From: Candidatus Brachybacterium merdavium
Lineage (GTDB): Bacteria > Actinomycetota > Actinomycetes > Actinomycetales > Dermabacteraceae
Assembly (NCBI GenBank): GCA_019118275.1
Contig: DWZH01000053.1
Span: 1 to 64,000 of the forward strand
Reading direction: 5' to 3'
Length of the DNA stretch: 64,000 nucleotides
Made by a program: the position numbers and the translations under genes. The notes beneath the pieces are model-generated. The model was not told the DNA's origin. It did no database searches and saw only the letters and a program-made list of their open reading frames with translations. Of this stretch, positions 56,015-64,000 are shown in pieces. The first letter of the stretch is position 1. Each line of letters begins with the position of its first letter.

Positions 56015-56986
56015 TCAGGCCAGCCCCTTCTCGGTCAGCCACTCGGTGGCGATCTCGGCGGAGTCGGCCTGGTCCTCGGTGCTGCGCCGGTTCAGTTCGA
56101 CCAGGTCGTCGGGCGAGAGCTGGTCGATCACGGCGGTGATCGCGGCCTCGGCGGCGGCGTCGACCTTGTCGGTCACCACCGGCACCACGTTCTGCGGCAG
56201 GATCAGCGATTCCGGATCCTCGAGCACCACCAGATCGTTGGCGGCGATGGCCGGATCCGAGGTGTAGAGATCGGCCAGCTGCACGTCCCCGTCGGTCAGC
56301 GCCTGCACGGTCAGCGGCCCGCCGGAGTCCTCCACCGGCACCACGGAGACCTCGACCCCATAGACCTTGCTGACCCCCTCGGGCCCGTAGGGGCGCACCT
56401 CGAACTCGCTGTTGGCGGCGATCTGCAGATCCTCGTCCACACCCGCGAGGTCCCCGATCTCGCTCAGGGAGTGCTCCTGCGCGAAGGCGGAGGTGGTGGT
56501 GTAGGAGTCCTGGTCGGTGGCTTCGGCGAAGGACAGGACTCGCAGACCGTCGGGGAGGTCCTCCTCGAGCGCGGAGTGGATCTCCTCGGCCGTCCCGTTC
56601 TGCGCCTCGGAGTCGTAGTGCTGGAGCAGGTTGCCCAGGTATTCGGGGAGCACATCCAGCGAGCCGTTCTCGAGCTCGGGCATGTACACCTCGCGCTGAC
56701 CGATCTGGAACTGCCGGGAGACGGTGTACCCGTCGGCCTCCAGGACCTGCGCGAACAGCTCGGCGACGATCTCGTTGGAGTAGTAGGCCTGGGAGCCGAC
56801 GACCAGGTCGCCGCCCTCACCGCCTCCGTCGCCTCCGCCGCCGTCGGAGCCGCCGGAGCCTCCCTGCTCGGATTCCTCCTGGTCCTCCTCGAACGGGTCG
56901 GAGCTGCCGCAGGCGGCGGCACCGAGGGCCACGCCTGACGCGCCGAGCATGCCCAGCAGGTGACGGCGGGTGCTGTGAGTGGTCAT
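56015..56986 (-). CDS. Glycine betaine/osmoprotectant-binding lipoprotein (OpuAC/OpuCC type)
   Basis: 323 residues. TRRHLLGMLG...AAAC gives a twin-arginine/lipobox signal with cysteine 26, then a Gly/Ser/Glu-rich linker of about 30 residues. The mature fold (VVGSQAYYSNEIVAELFAQVL, MPELENGSLDVLPEYLGNLL) is that of receptors for betaine, carnitine or choline. It is the last gene of an ATPase-permease-permease-receptor operon. Confidence 0.9.
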   Translation of the reverse strand: MTTHSTRRHLLGMLGASGVALGAAACGSSDPFEEDQEESEQGGSGGSDGGGGDGGGEGGDLVVGSQAYYSNEIVAELFAQVLEADGYTVSRQFQIGQREVYMPELENGSLDVLPEYLGNLLQHYDSEAQNGTAEEIHSALEEDLPDGLRVLSFAEATDQDSYTTTSAFAQEHSLSEIGDLAGVDEDLQIAANSEFEVRPYGPEGVSKVYGVEVSVVPVEDSGGPLTVQALTDGDVQLADLYTSDPAIAANDLVVLEDPESLILPQNVVPVVTDKVDAAAEAAITAVIDQLSPDDLVELNRRSTEDQADSAEIATEWLTEKGLA

Positions 56987-57067
56987 GGGAGTTCTCCTTC
57001 GGGTGGGTGGACTCGGATCAGACGGTGGCAGGGGCCCGGCGGTGGCGCGGATCGGACGCAGGCGGGC

Positions 57068-57739
57068 TCAGGCAGCACGCAGTCCCCTCGCGGAGGTCAG
57101 GCGCTGGATCAGCAGCAGCGTCAGGTCGAGCACGAGCGCCAGAGCGATCACCAGCAGGGAGCCGGCGATCATCTGGGGGTAGTCCTGGGAGCCCAGGCCC
57201 AAGAAGATGTAGCGGCCCAGGCCTCCGTTGCCGACGTAGGCGGCGAGCATGGCGGTGGCGACCACCTGCACGGTCGCGCCCCGGAACCCGCCGACGATCA
57301 ACGGCATCCCCAGCGGGACCTCGACACGCGTCAGCACCTGCCATCCGGTCATCCCCTGGGCGCGGGCCGCGTCGACGGTGGCCGGATCGACGGACTCGAC
57401 CGCGGCGTAGGCGCCGGCCAGCAGCGAGGGGGTCGCCAGGACCACGAAGGCCAGCAGCGGGGCAGTCAGCCCCAGCCCCAGCAGCAGCGCGAACAGGGTG
57501 ACCAGGCCCAGGGTGGGCAGGGCGCGGGCGGCCCCGGCGGCGGCCACCGCCACGCCCTTGCCGCGGTGGGTGTGGCCCACCAGCAGGCCGATCGGGATCG
57601 CGATCACCGCCGCCACTCCGACCCCGAGCACGGTGTAGCCGAAGTGCTCGAGCGTGCGCATGGGGATCCCGGAGGGTCCCGACCACCGCTCGGGCTCGGA
57701 CAGCCAGGACAGGGCCTCGCGCAGAGGACTCTCGTTCAT
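57068..57739 (-). CDS. Osmoprotectant ABC transporter permease
   Basis: 223 residues with about five helices. The loop GMTGWQVLTRVEVPLGMPLIVGG docks to the ATPase. ATG at 57739 overlaps the preceding permease stop (ATGA); an upstream start at 57769 would lie inside that gene. It forms a heterodimer with the next permease. Confidence 0.9.
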   Translation of the reverse strand: MNESPLREALSWLSEPERWSGPSGIPMRTLEHFGYTVLGVGVAAVIAIPIGLLVGHTHRGKGVAVAAAGAARALPTLGLVTLFALLLGLGLTAPLLAFVVLATPSLLAGAYAAVESVDPATVDAARAQGMTGWQVLTRVEVPLGMPLIVGGFRGATVQVVATAMLAAYVGNGGLGRYIFLGLGSQDYPQMIAGSLLVIALALVLDLTLLLIQRLTSARGLRAA

Positions 57740-58386
57740 GCCGCGCGGACCTCCTTGCCGACGGTCCACGGCATCAGCATGCGCCCGGCCAGCACCAGAA
57801 GGCCGTCGATGAACAGGGCCAGCGCCACGGTCAGCACCACGCCGGTGAGGATCTCAGCGACGATGCCGCGCCGGAACCCGTCGACGAACAGCATGCCCAG
57901 GCTGGAGACGCCGAGGACACCGCCGACGGTGACCAGGGAGATCGTCGACACGGCCACCACTCGCACCCCGGCCAGCAGCACCGGGCCGGCCAGGGGCAGC
58001 TCGACCTGCCAGAAACGGGCCGGCGGCGCATAGCCCTGGGCGGTGGCGGAGCTGAGCACATCGCGGCCCACGGAGCGGAAAGCGTCGGAGGCGGCGGGGA
58101 CCATCAGCGCCAGCCCGTACAGCGTCAGGGCGACCGAGATGTTCAGCGGGCTGCGGAAACCGGTGCCCAGCAGGCCCGGCAGCAGCACGAACAACGGCAG
58201 GGACGGGATCGCGTACAACAGCCCGGAGAGGGTGGTCACGCCGCTGCGCAGCCAGCCCATGCGGTTGGCGAGCTTGGCCAGCGGCAGGGACAGGGCGAAG
58301 GCGATCACGATCGGGGGCAGCGACTGTGCCAGATGCGCGGTGGTGTGCCCGCCGATCACGCCGAGGTTGTCCTGGACCCAGTTCAT
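57736..58386 (-). CDS. Osmoprotectant ABC transporter permease
   Basis: 216 residues with about five helices and the OpuCB-like loop SATAQGYAPPARFWQVELPL. Its start overlaps the ATPase stop and its stop overlaps the second permease, so three genes are coupled through ATGA junctions. Confidence 0.9.
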   Translation of the reverse strand: MNWVQDNLGVIGGHTTAHLAQSLPPIVIAFALSLPLAKLANRMGWLRSGVTTLSGLLYAIPSLPLFVLLPGLLGTGFRSPLNISVALTLYGLALMVPAASDAFRSVGRDVLSSATAQGYAPPARFWQVELPLAGPVLLAGVRVVAVSTISLVTVGGVLGVSSLGMLFVDGFRRGIVAEILTGVVLTVALALFIDGLLVLAGRMLMPWTVGKEVRAA

Positions 58387-59210
58387 GGCGCCGGATCCTG
58401 ATCGGCCAGCACCCCGGCGGCGCGGCCGTCGGCGTCGACGACCACCTGGCGGCCGTCGATCGATTCCAGGTGCAGAGTGCGGGCGCCGCGCTCGGCGCCG
58501 ACGAAGCTGGCCACGAACTCGTCGGCCGGAGCGGCGAGGATCTCCTGCGGGGTGCCGACCTGCGCGACGATCCCTCCTGGCCGGAGGATCACCACGCGGT
58601 CGCCGACCAGGAAGGCCTCGTCGATGTCATGGGTGACGAAGACGATGGTCTTGCGCAGCTCGCGCTGCAGGCGCAGCAGCTCCTGCTGGAGCTCGCCGCG
58701 CACGATCGGGTCGACCGCACCGAAGGGCTCGTCCATCAGCAGGATATTGGGATCGGCGGCCAGCGCCCGCGCGACCCCGACGCGCTGCTGCTGACCGCCC
58801 GAGAGCTGGGCAGGGTAGCGGCGGGCCATGGCGGCGTCCAGGCCGACGGTCTCCATGAGCTCATGGGCGCGGTCACGGGCCTCGCGGCGGGAGGTGCCGC
58901 GCAGCACGGGCACGGTGGTGATGTTGTCCAGCACGGTGCGGTGGGGCAGCAGCCCCGAGGCCTGCATGACGTAGCCGATGCTGCGACGCAGCCTGACCGG
59001 ATCCATGTCGGCCACGTCCTCGCCGTCGATGTGGACACGGCCCGCGGTGGGGTCGACCATCCGATTGACCATCCGCATCAAAGTGGTCTTGCCCGAGCCC
59101 GAGGAGCCGACCAGCACCACGGACTCGTGGGAGGCGATCTCCGTGCTGAAGTCCTCGACCGCCACGGTGCCGCCCGGGTACTCCTTGCGGATGTTCTCGA
59201 ATCCGATCAC
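58383..59210 (-). CDS. Osmoprotectant ABC transporter ATPase
   Basis: 275 residues. Walker A is GSSGSGKTT (35-43), signature [15 protein letters not shown], and Walker B ILLMDEPFGAVDP. The family often ends in two CBS domains that sense ionic strength; here the C-terminus has only about 40 residues after the ATPase core, so the sensor is absent or reduced. It begins the operon; reverse-facing TAGAGT at 59264-59259 is a -10 candidate. Confidence 0.92.
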   Translation of the reverse strand: MIGFENIRKEYPGGTVAVEDFSTEIASHESVVLVGSSGSGKTTLMRMVNRMVDPTAGRVHIDGEDVADMDPVRLRRSIGYVMQASGLLPHRTVLDNITTVPVLRGTSRREARDRAHELMETVGLDAAMARRYPAQLSGGQQQRVGVARALAADPNILLMDEPFGAVDPIVRGELQQELLRLQRELRKTIVFVTHDIDEAFLVGDRVVILRPGGIVAQVGTPQEILAAPADEFVASFVGAERGARTLHLESIDGRQVVVDADGRAAGVLADQDPAP

Positions 59211-59332
59211 CGGGGCCTCCAGAGGGGTCGGGTCGGCGGTCGCACGCCGGGTCGATCAACTCTAACCATCAGCGCGCCCGCTTCCTTGCCTGTGACGCAG
59301 ACCCGCGCGCGTCGGGCAGACCCGCACGCCGG

Positions 59333-60103
59333 TCAGCCGACACCGACGGAGATCGCGGGACGGGTGCGAGCCTGCAGGGTGCTGCGGTCGATGACCAGCG
59401 CTTCTCCTTCGTGCAGCTCCTCGTATCCCTCCTGGGGGATCCCTGAGGACGCTACTACCACCCGGTCGGGCTCGACGCGGTAGCGCAGGATGTAGTTGTC
59501 GGGCAGGTGGTGGGGCTGGGCCTGACCGGGGTCGTACTGCTGGTAGGCGACCAGCACGTCGGGCGACATGTACAGGCAGTTCAGCGACTCGGGCACGCGT
59601 GTGCCGTGCTGCAGGCACAGCTGGGTGATCTCGGCGGCGGCGCGCTGCACGGCGGCGGCGGGATCGGCCCGGCGGGCATGCAGCTCGACCAGGGAGAAGA
59701 ACAGCTCGGAGTCGGTGGTGCCCTCGGGGCGGCGCCCACCACGGGCCAGGATCGCCTCGCGCAGCTCCTCGGAGAGGTCGAACTGGCCGTTGTGGGCGAA
59801 GACCGTCTCCCCCTCGCGGAAGGGATGGGTGTTGCACAGCTGCAGCGGCAGCCCAGGGCTGGCCTTGCGCAGATGGACCAGCATCATCGGCCCGCGGGCG
59901 GCGGCGATCGCCTCGCGGTAGGCGGCCGACTCCCGGGCCACATCCAGGTGACGGCGGATGTGCGGGTGCTGCTGTTCGAACCAGGCCACACCCCAGCCGT
60001 CCCCATGCACCTCGGACTGGGCGGTGAAGGGTTCGATCTCCCCCGCGATCGCCCGGTCCAGGGCGATGGGCTCACGGGAGACGACACCGAGCAGACGGCA
60101 CAT
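59333..60103 (-). CDS. Class II glutamine amidotransferase
   Basis: 256 residues starting MCRLLGVVS, so cysteine 2 becomes the N-terminal nucleophile after methionine removal. HGDGWGVAWF, VHLRKASPGLPLQLCNTHPF and FAHNGQFD complete the Ntn glutaminase site. There is no second (synthase) domain. It resembles the YafJ/EgtC-type stand-alone proteins, but ergothioneine genes are not next to it, so the acceptor is unknown. ATG at 60103 is fixed by the need for cysteine at position 2. Confidence 0.88.
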   Translation of the reverse strand: MCRLLGVVSREPIALDRAIAGEIEPFTAQSEVHGDGWGVAWFEQQHPHIRRHLDVARESAAYREAIAAARGPMMLVHLRKASPGLPLQLCNTHPFREGETVFAHNGQFDLSEELREAILARGGRRPEGTTDSELFFSLVELHARRADPAAAVQRAAAEITQLCLQHGTRVPESLNCLYMSPDVLVAYQQYDPGQAQPHHLPDNYILRYRVEPDRVVVASSGIPQEGYEELHEGEALVIDRSTLQARTRPAISVGVG

Positions 60104-60228
60104 GCGGCAGGACCAGCTTCCGAGACGAGCGCCCCAGGGGCGCGAAGGGGTGCGGAGGGATGTGGAGAGGCGCCCGGAGGCGCAACGAGTCACGGGGGTG
60201 ACGTCATCGACGGTATACCCGCGGCGCC

Positions 60229-61053
60229 TCAGCCGGCGGCGCGGCCCTTCATCCGGGCATCCAAGGCCAGCGCCACCCGGGTGAGCAGGAAGTTGATGAC
60301 GATGTAGATCACCGACACCACCAGGTAGGTCTGCACCAGGTAGCGGGTGATGGAGACCATGTTCTTACCCTGGAACTGCAGCTCGTTGACGCTGACCACG
60401 TAGCCGAGCGTGGAGTCCTTCAGCAGGGTCACCAGCGCCAGGATCAGGCTGGGCAGCACCAGCCGCACCGCCTGCGGCAGGATCACACTGAACAGCGCAT
60501 CGCGCGGGCTCAGACCGATCGCCGCGGCCGCCTCGTGCTGCCCGCGGTCGACGGCCTTGATGCCGGCCCGGAACACCTCGGCGGTGGTCGCCGAGGACAC
60601 CAGGATCATCGGGAACACCAGCATCCAGAACCGCGGGAAGGTGATCCCGTAGGCGGGCAGGGCCAGCAGGAACCCGTAGACGACCAGCAGCATGGGGATG
60701 CCGCGGAAGAACTCGATCCACACCGTCGAGATCCAGCTCAGGGGGCGCAGCCGGGAGAGCCTGCCCAGGGCAAGCAGCAGCCCGAAGGGGAAGGCGACCA
60801 CGGCGGCGATCGCGGTGACCTGAAGGGTTCCCAGCAGGCCCGTGCCGAGGAAGGCGAGGTAGTCGGCCCGCAGGTAGACGACCCACTTGTTGGGATCCAG
60901 CTGGCCGTTGCTGGCGAACTGCCACAGCCCGGCGGCCAGCATCGCGGCGATCGCGAGAACGGACAGGATCGACAGCAGCAGGATGCGGCGACGACCCCTG
61001 GGGCCGGGGGTGTCGAACAGCACTTGGGTGGCGGAGGCGGTCTTGGCGCTCAT
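60229..61053 (-). CDS. gluD: Glutamate-type ABC transporter permease
   Basis: 274 residues with a 30-residue cytoplasmic N-terminus and about five helices. The docking loop EAAAAIGLSPRDALFSVILP is typical of polar amino-acid importers. The start overlaps the partner permease stop (ATGA). The order ATPase, receptor, permease, permease is that of gluABCD in Corynebacterium. Confidence 0.88.
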   Translation of the reverse strand: MSAKTASATQVLFDTPGPRGRRRILLLSILSVLAIAAMLAAGLWQFASNGQLDPNKWVVYLRADYLAFLGTGLLGTLQVTAIAAVVAFPFGLLLALGRLSRLRPLSWISTVWIEFFRGIPMLLVVYGFLLALPAYGITFPRFWMLVFPMILVSSATTAEVFRAGIKAVDRGQHEAAAAIGLSPRDALFSVILPQAVRLVLPSLILALVTLLKDSTLGYVVSVNELQFQGKNMVSITRYLVQTYLVVSVIYIVINFLLTRVALALDARMKGRAAG

Positions 61054-61748
61054 GCCTGGGCACCTGCCTGCACGTTCAGCTCGGTCCTGGAGGCGCGGCT
61101 CGCCCGGCCCGACGGCGCGACGGCGCGCTCGATGGCGCCGCCGAGGAAGGCCCCGCCCAGCGACATCGACAGGTAGACGACCCCGGCGACCAGGAACATC
61201 ACCACCGCCTGCGCGTACTGGATGTTCAGCGACTGCGTCACCCAGGTGATCTCGGAGACCGCGATCGCCGAGCACAGGGCCGAGCCGATCACGGTGCCGA
61301 TGAACACGTTCACCAGCGGCTGGACCATGGTGCGGAAGGCCTGCGGGAGGACCACGAAGCGCAGGGTGCCGAAGAAACCCAGCCCGATCGAGCGGGCCGC
61401 CTCGGCGTGCCCGACCGGCACGGTGTTGATGCCCGAGCGCACGTTCTCGCAGACGAAGGCGGCCGACGACAGGGTCAGCCCCAGCACCCCGCACCAGAAG
61501 TACGGCAGGGTCAGGCCGACGTCGGGCAGACCGAAGGCGATCAGGATCAGCAGGCTCAGCACCGGGATGTTGCGGAAGATCTCCACGTACAGCGTGGCGG
61601 CCCAGCGCAGCGGCGGGATCGGGCTGACCCGGCACACCGCCAGCGCCGTACCGACGATCAGGGCGAACAGATAGCCCAAAATCGTCAGCGCGATCGTGGT
61701 GCCGATGCCCTCGAGCAGCAGCGGGATGTTCTCGGAGATGGCTTCCAT
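61050..61748 (-). CDS. gluC: Glutamate-type ABC transporter permease
   Basis: 232 residues, five helices, docking loop EAARSIGLGFFGTLRFVVLP. It follows the receptor gene by 220 bp, a gap that contains two copies of a (C)CCGTCGCCGTGGCGGACGG direct repeat (about 61846-61905) and may hold a processing site or second promoter. Confidence 0.9.
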   Translation of the reverse strand: MEAISENIPLLLEGIGTTIALTILGYLFALIVGTALAVCRVSPIPPLRWAATLYVEIFRNIPVLSLLILIAFGLPDVGLTLPYFWCGVLGLTLSSAAFVCENVRSGINTVPVGHAEAARSIGLGFFGTLRFVVLPQAFRTMVQPLVNVFIGTVIGSALCSAIAVSEITWVTQSLNIQYAQAVVMFLVAGVVYLSMSLGGAFLGGAIERAVAPSGRASRASRTELNVQAGAQA

Positions 61749-61968
61749 GGGGGCCTCTCGGGGACGGAGGGAGGGGTCGGTCGCGCGGGGGCCTCAGACG
61801 AGCACCGCGGTGCCCGGCCGACCAGCCACCCGGCGCGAGCGGGCCGGCCCCGTCGCCGTGGCGGACGGTCGACGGCCCGGCCCCCGTCGCCGTGGCGGAC
61901 GGTCGGCGGTCCGGCCGGTCGGCGGGGCTGTCGTCCGGGAACGGCGCCTCGCCGACCGGGGCAGCTGG

Positions 61969-62964
61969 TCAGGCCGGCAGATCACCCGGGGTCGGGGGCT
62001 CCGGGGCGGCACCGTCCATGACGCCACCGATGGTGGCGGTCCACAGCGCTTCCCATGCGCCGGAGTCGATGATCTCCTGCAGGAACGTGTTGCAGAACTC
62101 GAGGGCGTCCTCGCTGTCCTGGGGGATGCCGATGCCGTAGGGATCGTCGACGAAGGGCTCGCCGACCACGGAGACCTCCTCATCCGCGGCGGAGTTGCCC
62201 AGCAGCACGCCCTGGTCCAGCACGTAGGCGTCGGCCCGGCCCTGCTTGAGGGCGGCCACGCAGGACTCGTTGTCGGGCAGGGTCTGGACGTCACCGGGGT
62301 CGGTCACGTGCTCCTCGATGGCCTGAATGCCGGTGGAGTTGGACTGGGTGACCAGGTTCAGCCCGGTCAGGTCCTGCGGTCCGGCGATGTCCTCGGCGTC
62401 CTCGGTGCGCACCTGGATCGCGGTGCCGGAGAGGTAGTAGGGGCCGGCGAAGTCGATGACCTCGAGGCGCTCCGGGGTGATCGAGTACGTCGCGATCACG
62501 CAGTCCACGGTGCCGTTCTCGATCATGGTCTCGCGGGTGTCGACGGTGGTGTCGACATAGTCGACGCTGTCCTCGCCGCCCTCGCCCAGGATGTAGCGGG
62601 CCAGCAGCTGGGTGATGCCGGCGTCGAAGCCGATGACCTCATCGGTGCCGGGATCGATCAGGGAGAACACCTGGTTGGCGGTGGTGCCGCCCCGGATCAG
62701 CTCGCCGCGCTCCTTGATGGCGCTCGCCCACTCGCTCGCAGCGACGGCGTCGTCGTCGGCGACCGGCCCGGAGGCGATCACGTCGGCGTACGCGCTGGTG
62801 TCGGCGCCCCCGTCGGAGGTCCCGCCGCCCTCCTCGCCGTCGTCACCTCCGAGGGAGGGCCCCTCGCCGGTATCGGAGGAGCAGGCGGCCAGGGCGGTCA
62901 GCGGCAGCGCGGTGGCGGCCGCGACCAGGGCGCGGCGTCGGGGTCGGAAGGTCGTACGGGTCAT
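61969..62964 (-). CDS. gluB: Glutamate-binding lipoprotein of ABC importer
   Basis: 331 residues. RPRRRALVAAATALPLTALAAC gives a twin-arginine/lipobox signal with cysteine 28. The fold is that of polar amino-acid receptors (LIDPGTDEVIGFDAGITQLLA, DCVIATYSITPERLEVIDFAGPY-like block). A 40-residue acidic/Gly linker precedes it. ATG at 62964 is chosen because GGAG lies 6 nt upstream. Confidence 0.88.
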   Translation of the reverse strand: MTRTTFRPRRRALVAAATALPLTALAACSSDTGEGPSLGGDDGEEGGGTSDGGADTSAYADVIASGPVADDDAVAASEWASAIKERGELIRGGTTANQVFSLIDPGTDEVIGFDAGITQLLARYILGEGGEDSVDYVDTTVDTRETMIENGTVDCVIATYSITPERLEVIDFAGPYYLSGTAIQVRTEDAEDIAGPQDLTGLNLVTQSNSTGIQAIEEHVTDPGDVQTLPDNESCVAALKQGRADAYVLDQGVLLGNSAADEEVSVVGEPFVDDPYGIGIPQDSEDALEFCNTFLQEIIDSGAWEALWTATIGGVMDGAAPEPPTPGDLPA

Positions 62965-62977
62965 GTGGGACTCCATT

Positions 62978-63838
62978 TCAGTGGGGCAGGATCTTGGACA
63001 GGAAGGCCTTGGCGCGGTCGCTGGCGGGGTCGGTGAAGAACTGCTCGGGGTCACCCTGCTCGACGATCTCGCCCTGATCCATGTAGGCCACGCGATCGCA
63101 GACCTGGCGGGCGAAGCCCATCTCGTGGGTGACCACGAGCATCGTCATCCCCTGCTCCGCCAGCTCCCCCATCACGTCCAGGACCTCGTTGATCACCTCG
63201 GGATCCAGGGCGGAGGTGGGCTCGTCGAAGAGCATCGCCTTGGGCTTCATCGCCAGCGCCCGGGCGATGGCCACGCGCTGCTGCTGCCCACCGGACAGCG
63301 CCGCGGGCAGGGAGTCGGCCTTGTCGGACAGCCCCACCCGCTCGAGCAGCTCCCGGGCCTGCGCCTCGGCCTCGGCCTTGGAGGCACCGCGCACCCTGCG
63401 CGGCCCCAGGGTCACGTTGTCGATGGCCTTGAGGTGGGGGAACAGGTTGAAGCTCTGGAACACCATGCCCACGTCGGAGCGCAGAGCAGTCAGCGCCTTC
63501 CCCTCCTCGGGAAGGGGCTGGCCGTCGATGGTGATCTCCCCGTCGGTGACCGTCTCCAGGCGGTTGAGGCACCGGCACAGGGTGGACTTGCCGGAGCCGG
63601 AGGCCCCGATCAGTGCGACCACCTCGCGGCGGCGGATGTCCAGATCGATGTCCTTCAGGGCCTGGAAGTCCCCGAAGAACTTGTTCACGCCGCGCACGGT
63701 GATCAGGGGCTCCCCGATCGTCTTCGGTGTCGTCGTCGACGCCGACGCGCTCGCCGGCTTCGACGTGCCCGTCGACGTCCCGCTCGAAGCAAGTCCCGCC
63801 TGTGGTGCGGGACCGGAGCCCGTGCCGTGTTCGCTCAT
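62978..63838 (-). CDS. gluA: Glutamate-type ABC transporter ATPase
   Basis: 286 residues. Walker A is GASGSGKST (78-86), [15 protein letters not shown] is the signature and [13 protein letters not shown] is Walker B. The first 45 residues are a Ser/Thr/Ala/Pro-rich extension absent from most relatives. It begins the glu operon. CATTCT at 63851-63846 lies 7 nt before the ATG, so the message may be leaderless. Confidence 0.92.
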   Translation of the reverse strand: MSEHGTGSGPAPQAGLASSGTSTGTSKPASASASTTTPKTIGEPLITVRGVNKFFGDFQALKDIDLDIRRREVVALIGASGSGKSTLCRCLNRLETVTDGEITIDGQPLPEEGKALTALRSDVGMVFQSFNLFPHLKAIDNVTLGPRRVRGASKAEAEAQARELLERVGLSDKADSLPAALSGGQQQRVAIARALAMKPKAMLFDEPTSALDPEVINEVLDVMGELAEQGMTMLVVTHEMGFARQVCDRVAYMDQGEIVEQGDPEQFFTDPASDRAKAFLSKILPH

Positions 63839-64000
63839 AGCTCTGAGAATGCGGTCTCGGGCATCACCCTGTCCAGGTGACGGGACGAATCTCCATCATT
63901 CGGAACAGGTTCGTGACCGTCGGCACAGTCCTGCACCGGAGACGCGCCGCTCCCACCAACGCGAGGTGCCCCTCCCACCAGCGCGACGCCCCTCCCGCCA
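63839..64000. other. Upstream region of the glutamate importer operon
   Basis: 162 bp to the window end. Apart from the -10 candidate noted with the ATPase gene and a repeated (C)TCCCACCA(A/G)CGCGA unit near 63951-63986, nothing is identifiable. Confidence 0.4.

Overview
The window is about 70% G+C, gene-dense DNA with long convergent and divergent operons, Tat-type and lipobox-bearing binding proteins, ATGA/TGATG gene overlaps and several apparently leaderless genes. This fits a Micrococcales actinobacterium; Brachybacterium (Dermabacteraceae) or a close relative is my best guess, made from protein style and not from a marker gene. I see no rRNA, tRNA, CRISPR array, insertion sequence, phage gene or plasmid function. 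It looks like chromosomal carbohydrate-utilisation territory.

Layout. (1) 1-3.2 kb: a CocE/NonD-type serine hydrolase (cut by the window edge) translationally coupled to an ATP-grasp ligase. (2) 3.8-17.8 kb: two LacI regulators, then a reverse-strand operon of binding protein, two permeases, two Gfo/Idh/MocA oxidoreductases and a tagaturonate-epimerase-like enzyme. A forward pair (paralogous binding protein plus a predicted six-hairpin glycosidase) diverges from it across a control region with LacI-type operators. (3) 17.9-23.8 kb: a leaderless sirtuin, then the thiamine genes thiO-thiS-thiG-thiF behind a TPP riboswitch, divergent from thiE over overlapping -10 elements. (4) 23.8-28.2 kb: an unrecognised two-TM protein with a GATase-like N-terminus, a Nudix hydrolase and an MFS transporter. 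(5) 28.7-41.9 kb: a likely tetritol (erythritol/threitol) locus. It holds an erythritol/L-threitol dehydrogenase (EltD type), a DhaK-DhaL fusion kinase, an RpiB-type isomerase, an MFS polyol permease, a ribose-type ABC importer with a DUF2291 protein, a SorC regulator and a divergent FGGY kinase. (6) 42-47.3 kb: a glycerol-phosphate-type ABC importer without ATPase, an SMP-30 lactonase and a PAP2 phosphatase. (7) 47.4-54.8 kb: PutP, then GlpK, GlpF, GlpD and a SorC regulator. (8) 54.9-64 kb: FdhD, a complete osmoprotectant-type ABC importer, a class II glutamine amidotransferase and a complete glutamate-type ABC importer.

How it works together. The tetritol locus reads as a complete route: import, oxidation to erythrulose (EltD), phosphorylation (DhaK-DhaL kinase), isomerisation to erythrose 4-phosphate (RpiB type) and entry into the pentose phosphate pathway. 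A 25-bp palindrome over the -35 of the eltD promoter is the natural SorC operator. The glycerol block takes glycerol in through GlpF, phosphorylates it with GlpK and oxidises it with GlpD. The 6-18 kb locus is a catabolic system for an unidentified sugar acid or glycoside. Three ABC systems or binding proteins lack their own ATPase and probably share an MsiK-type ATPase encoded elsewhere. Many intergenic stretches hold strong hairpins, including two related palindromes whose stems differ by compensatory changes.
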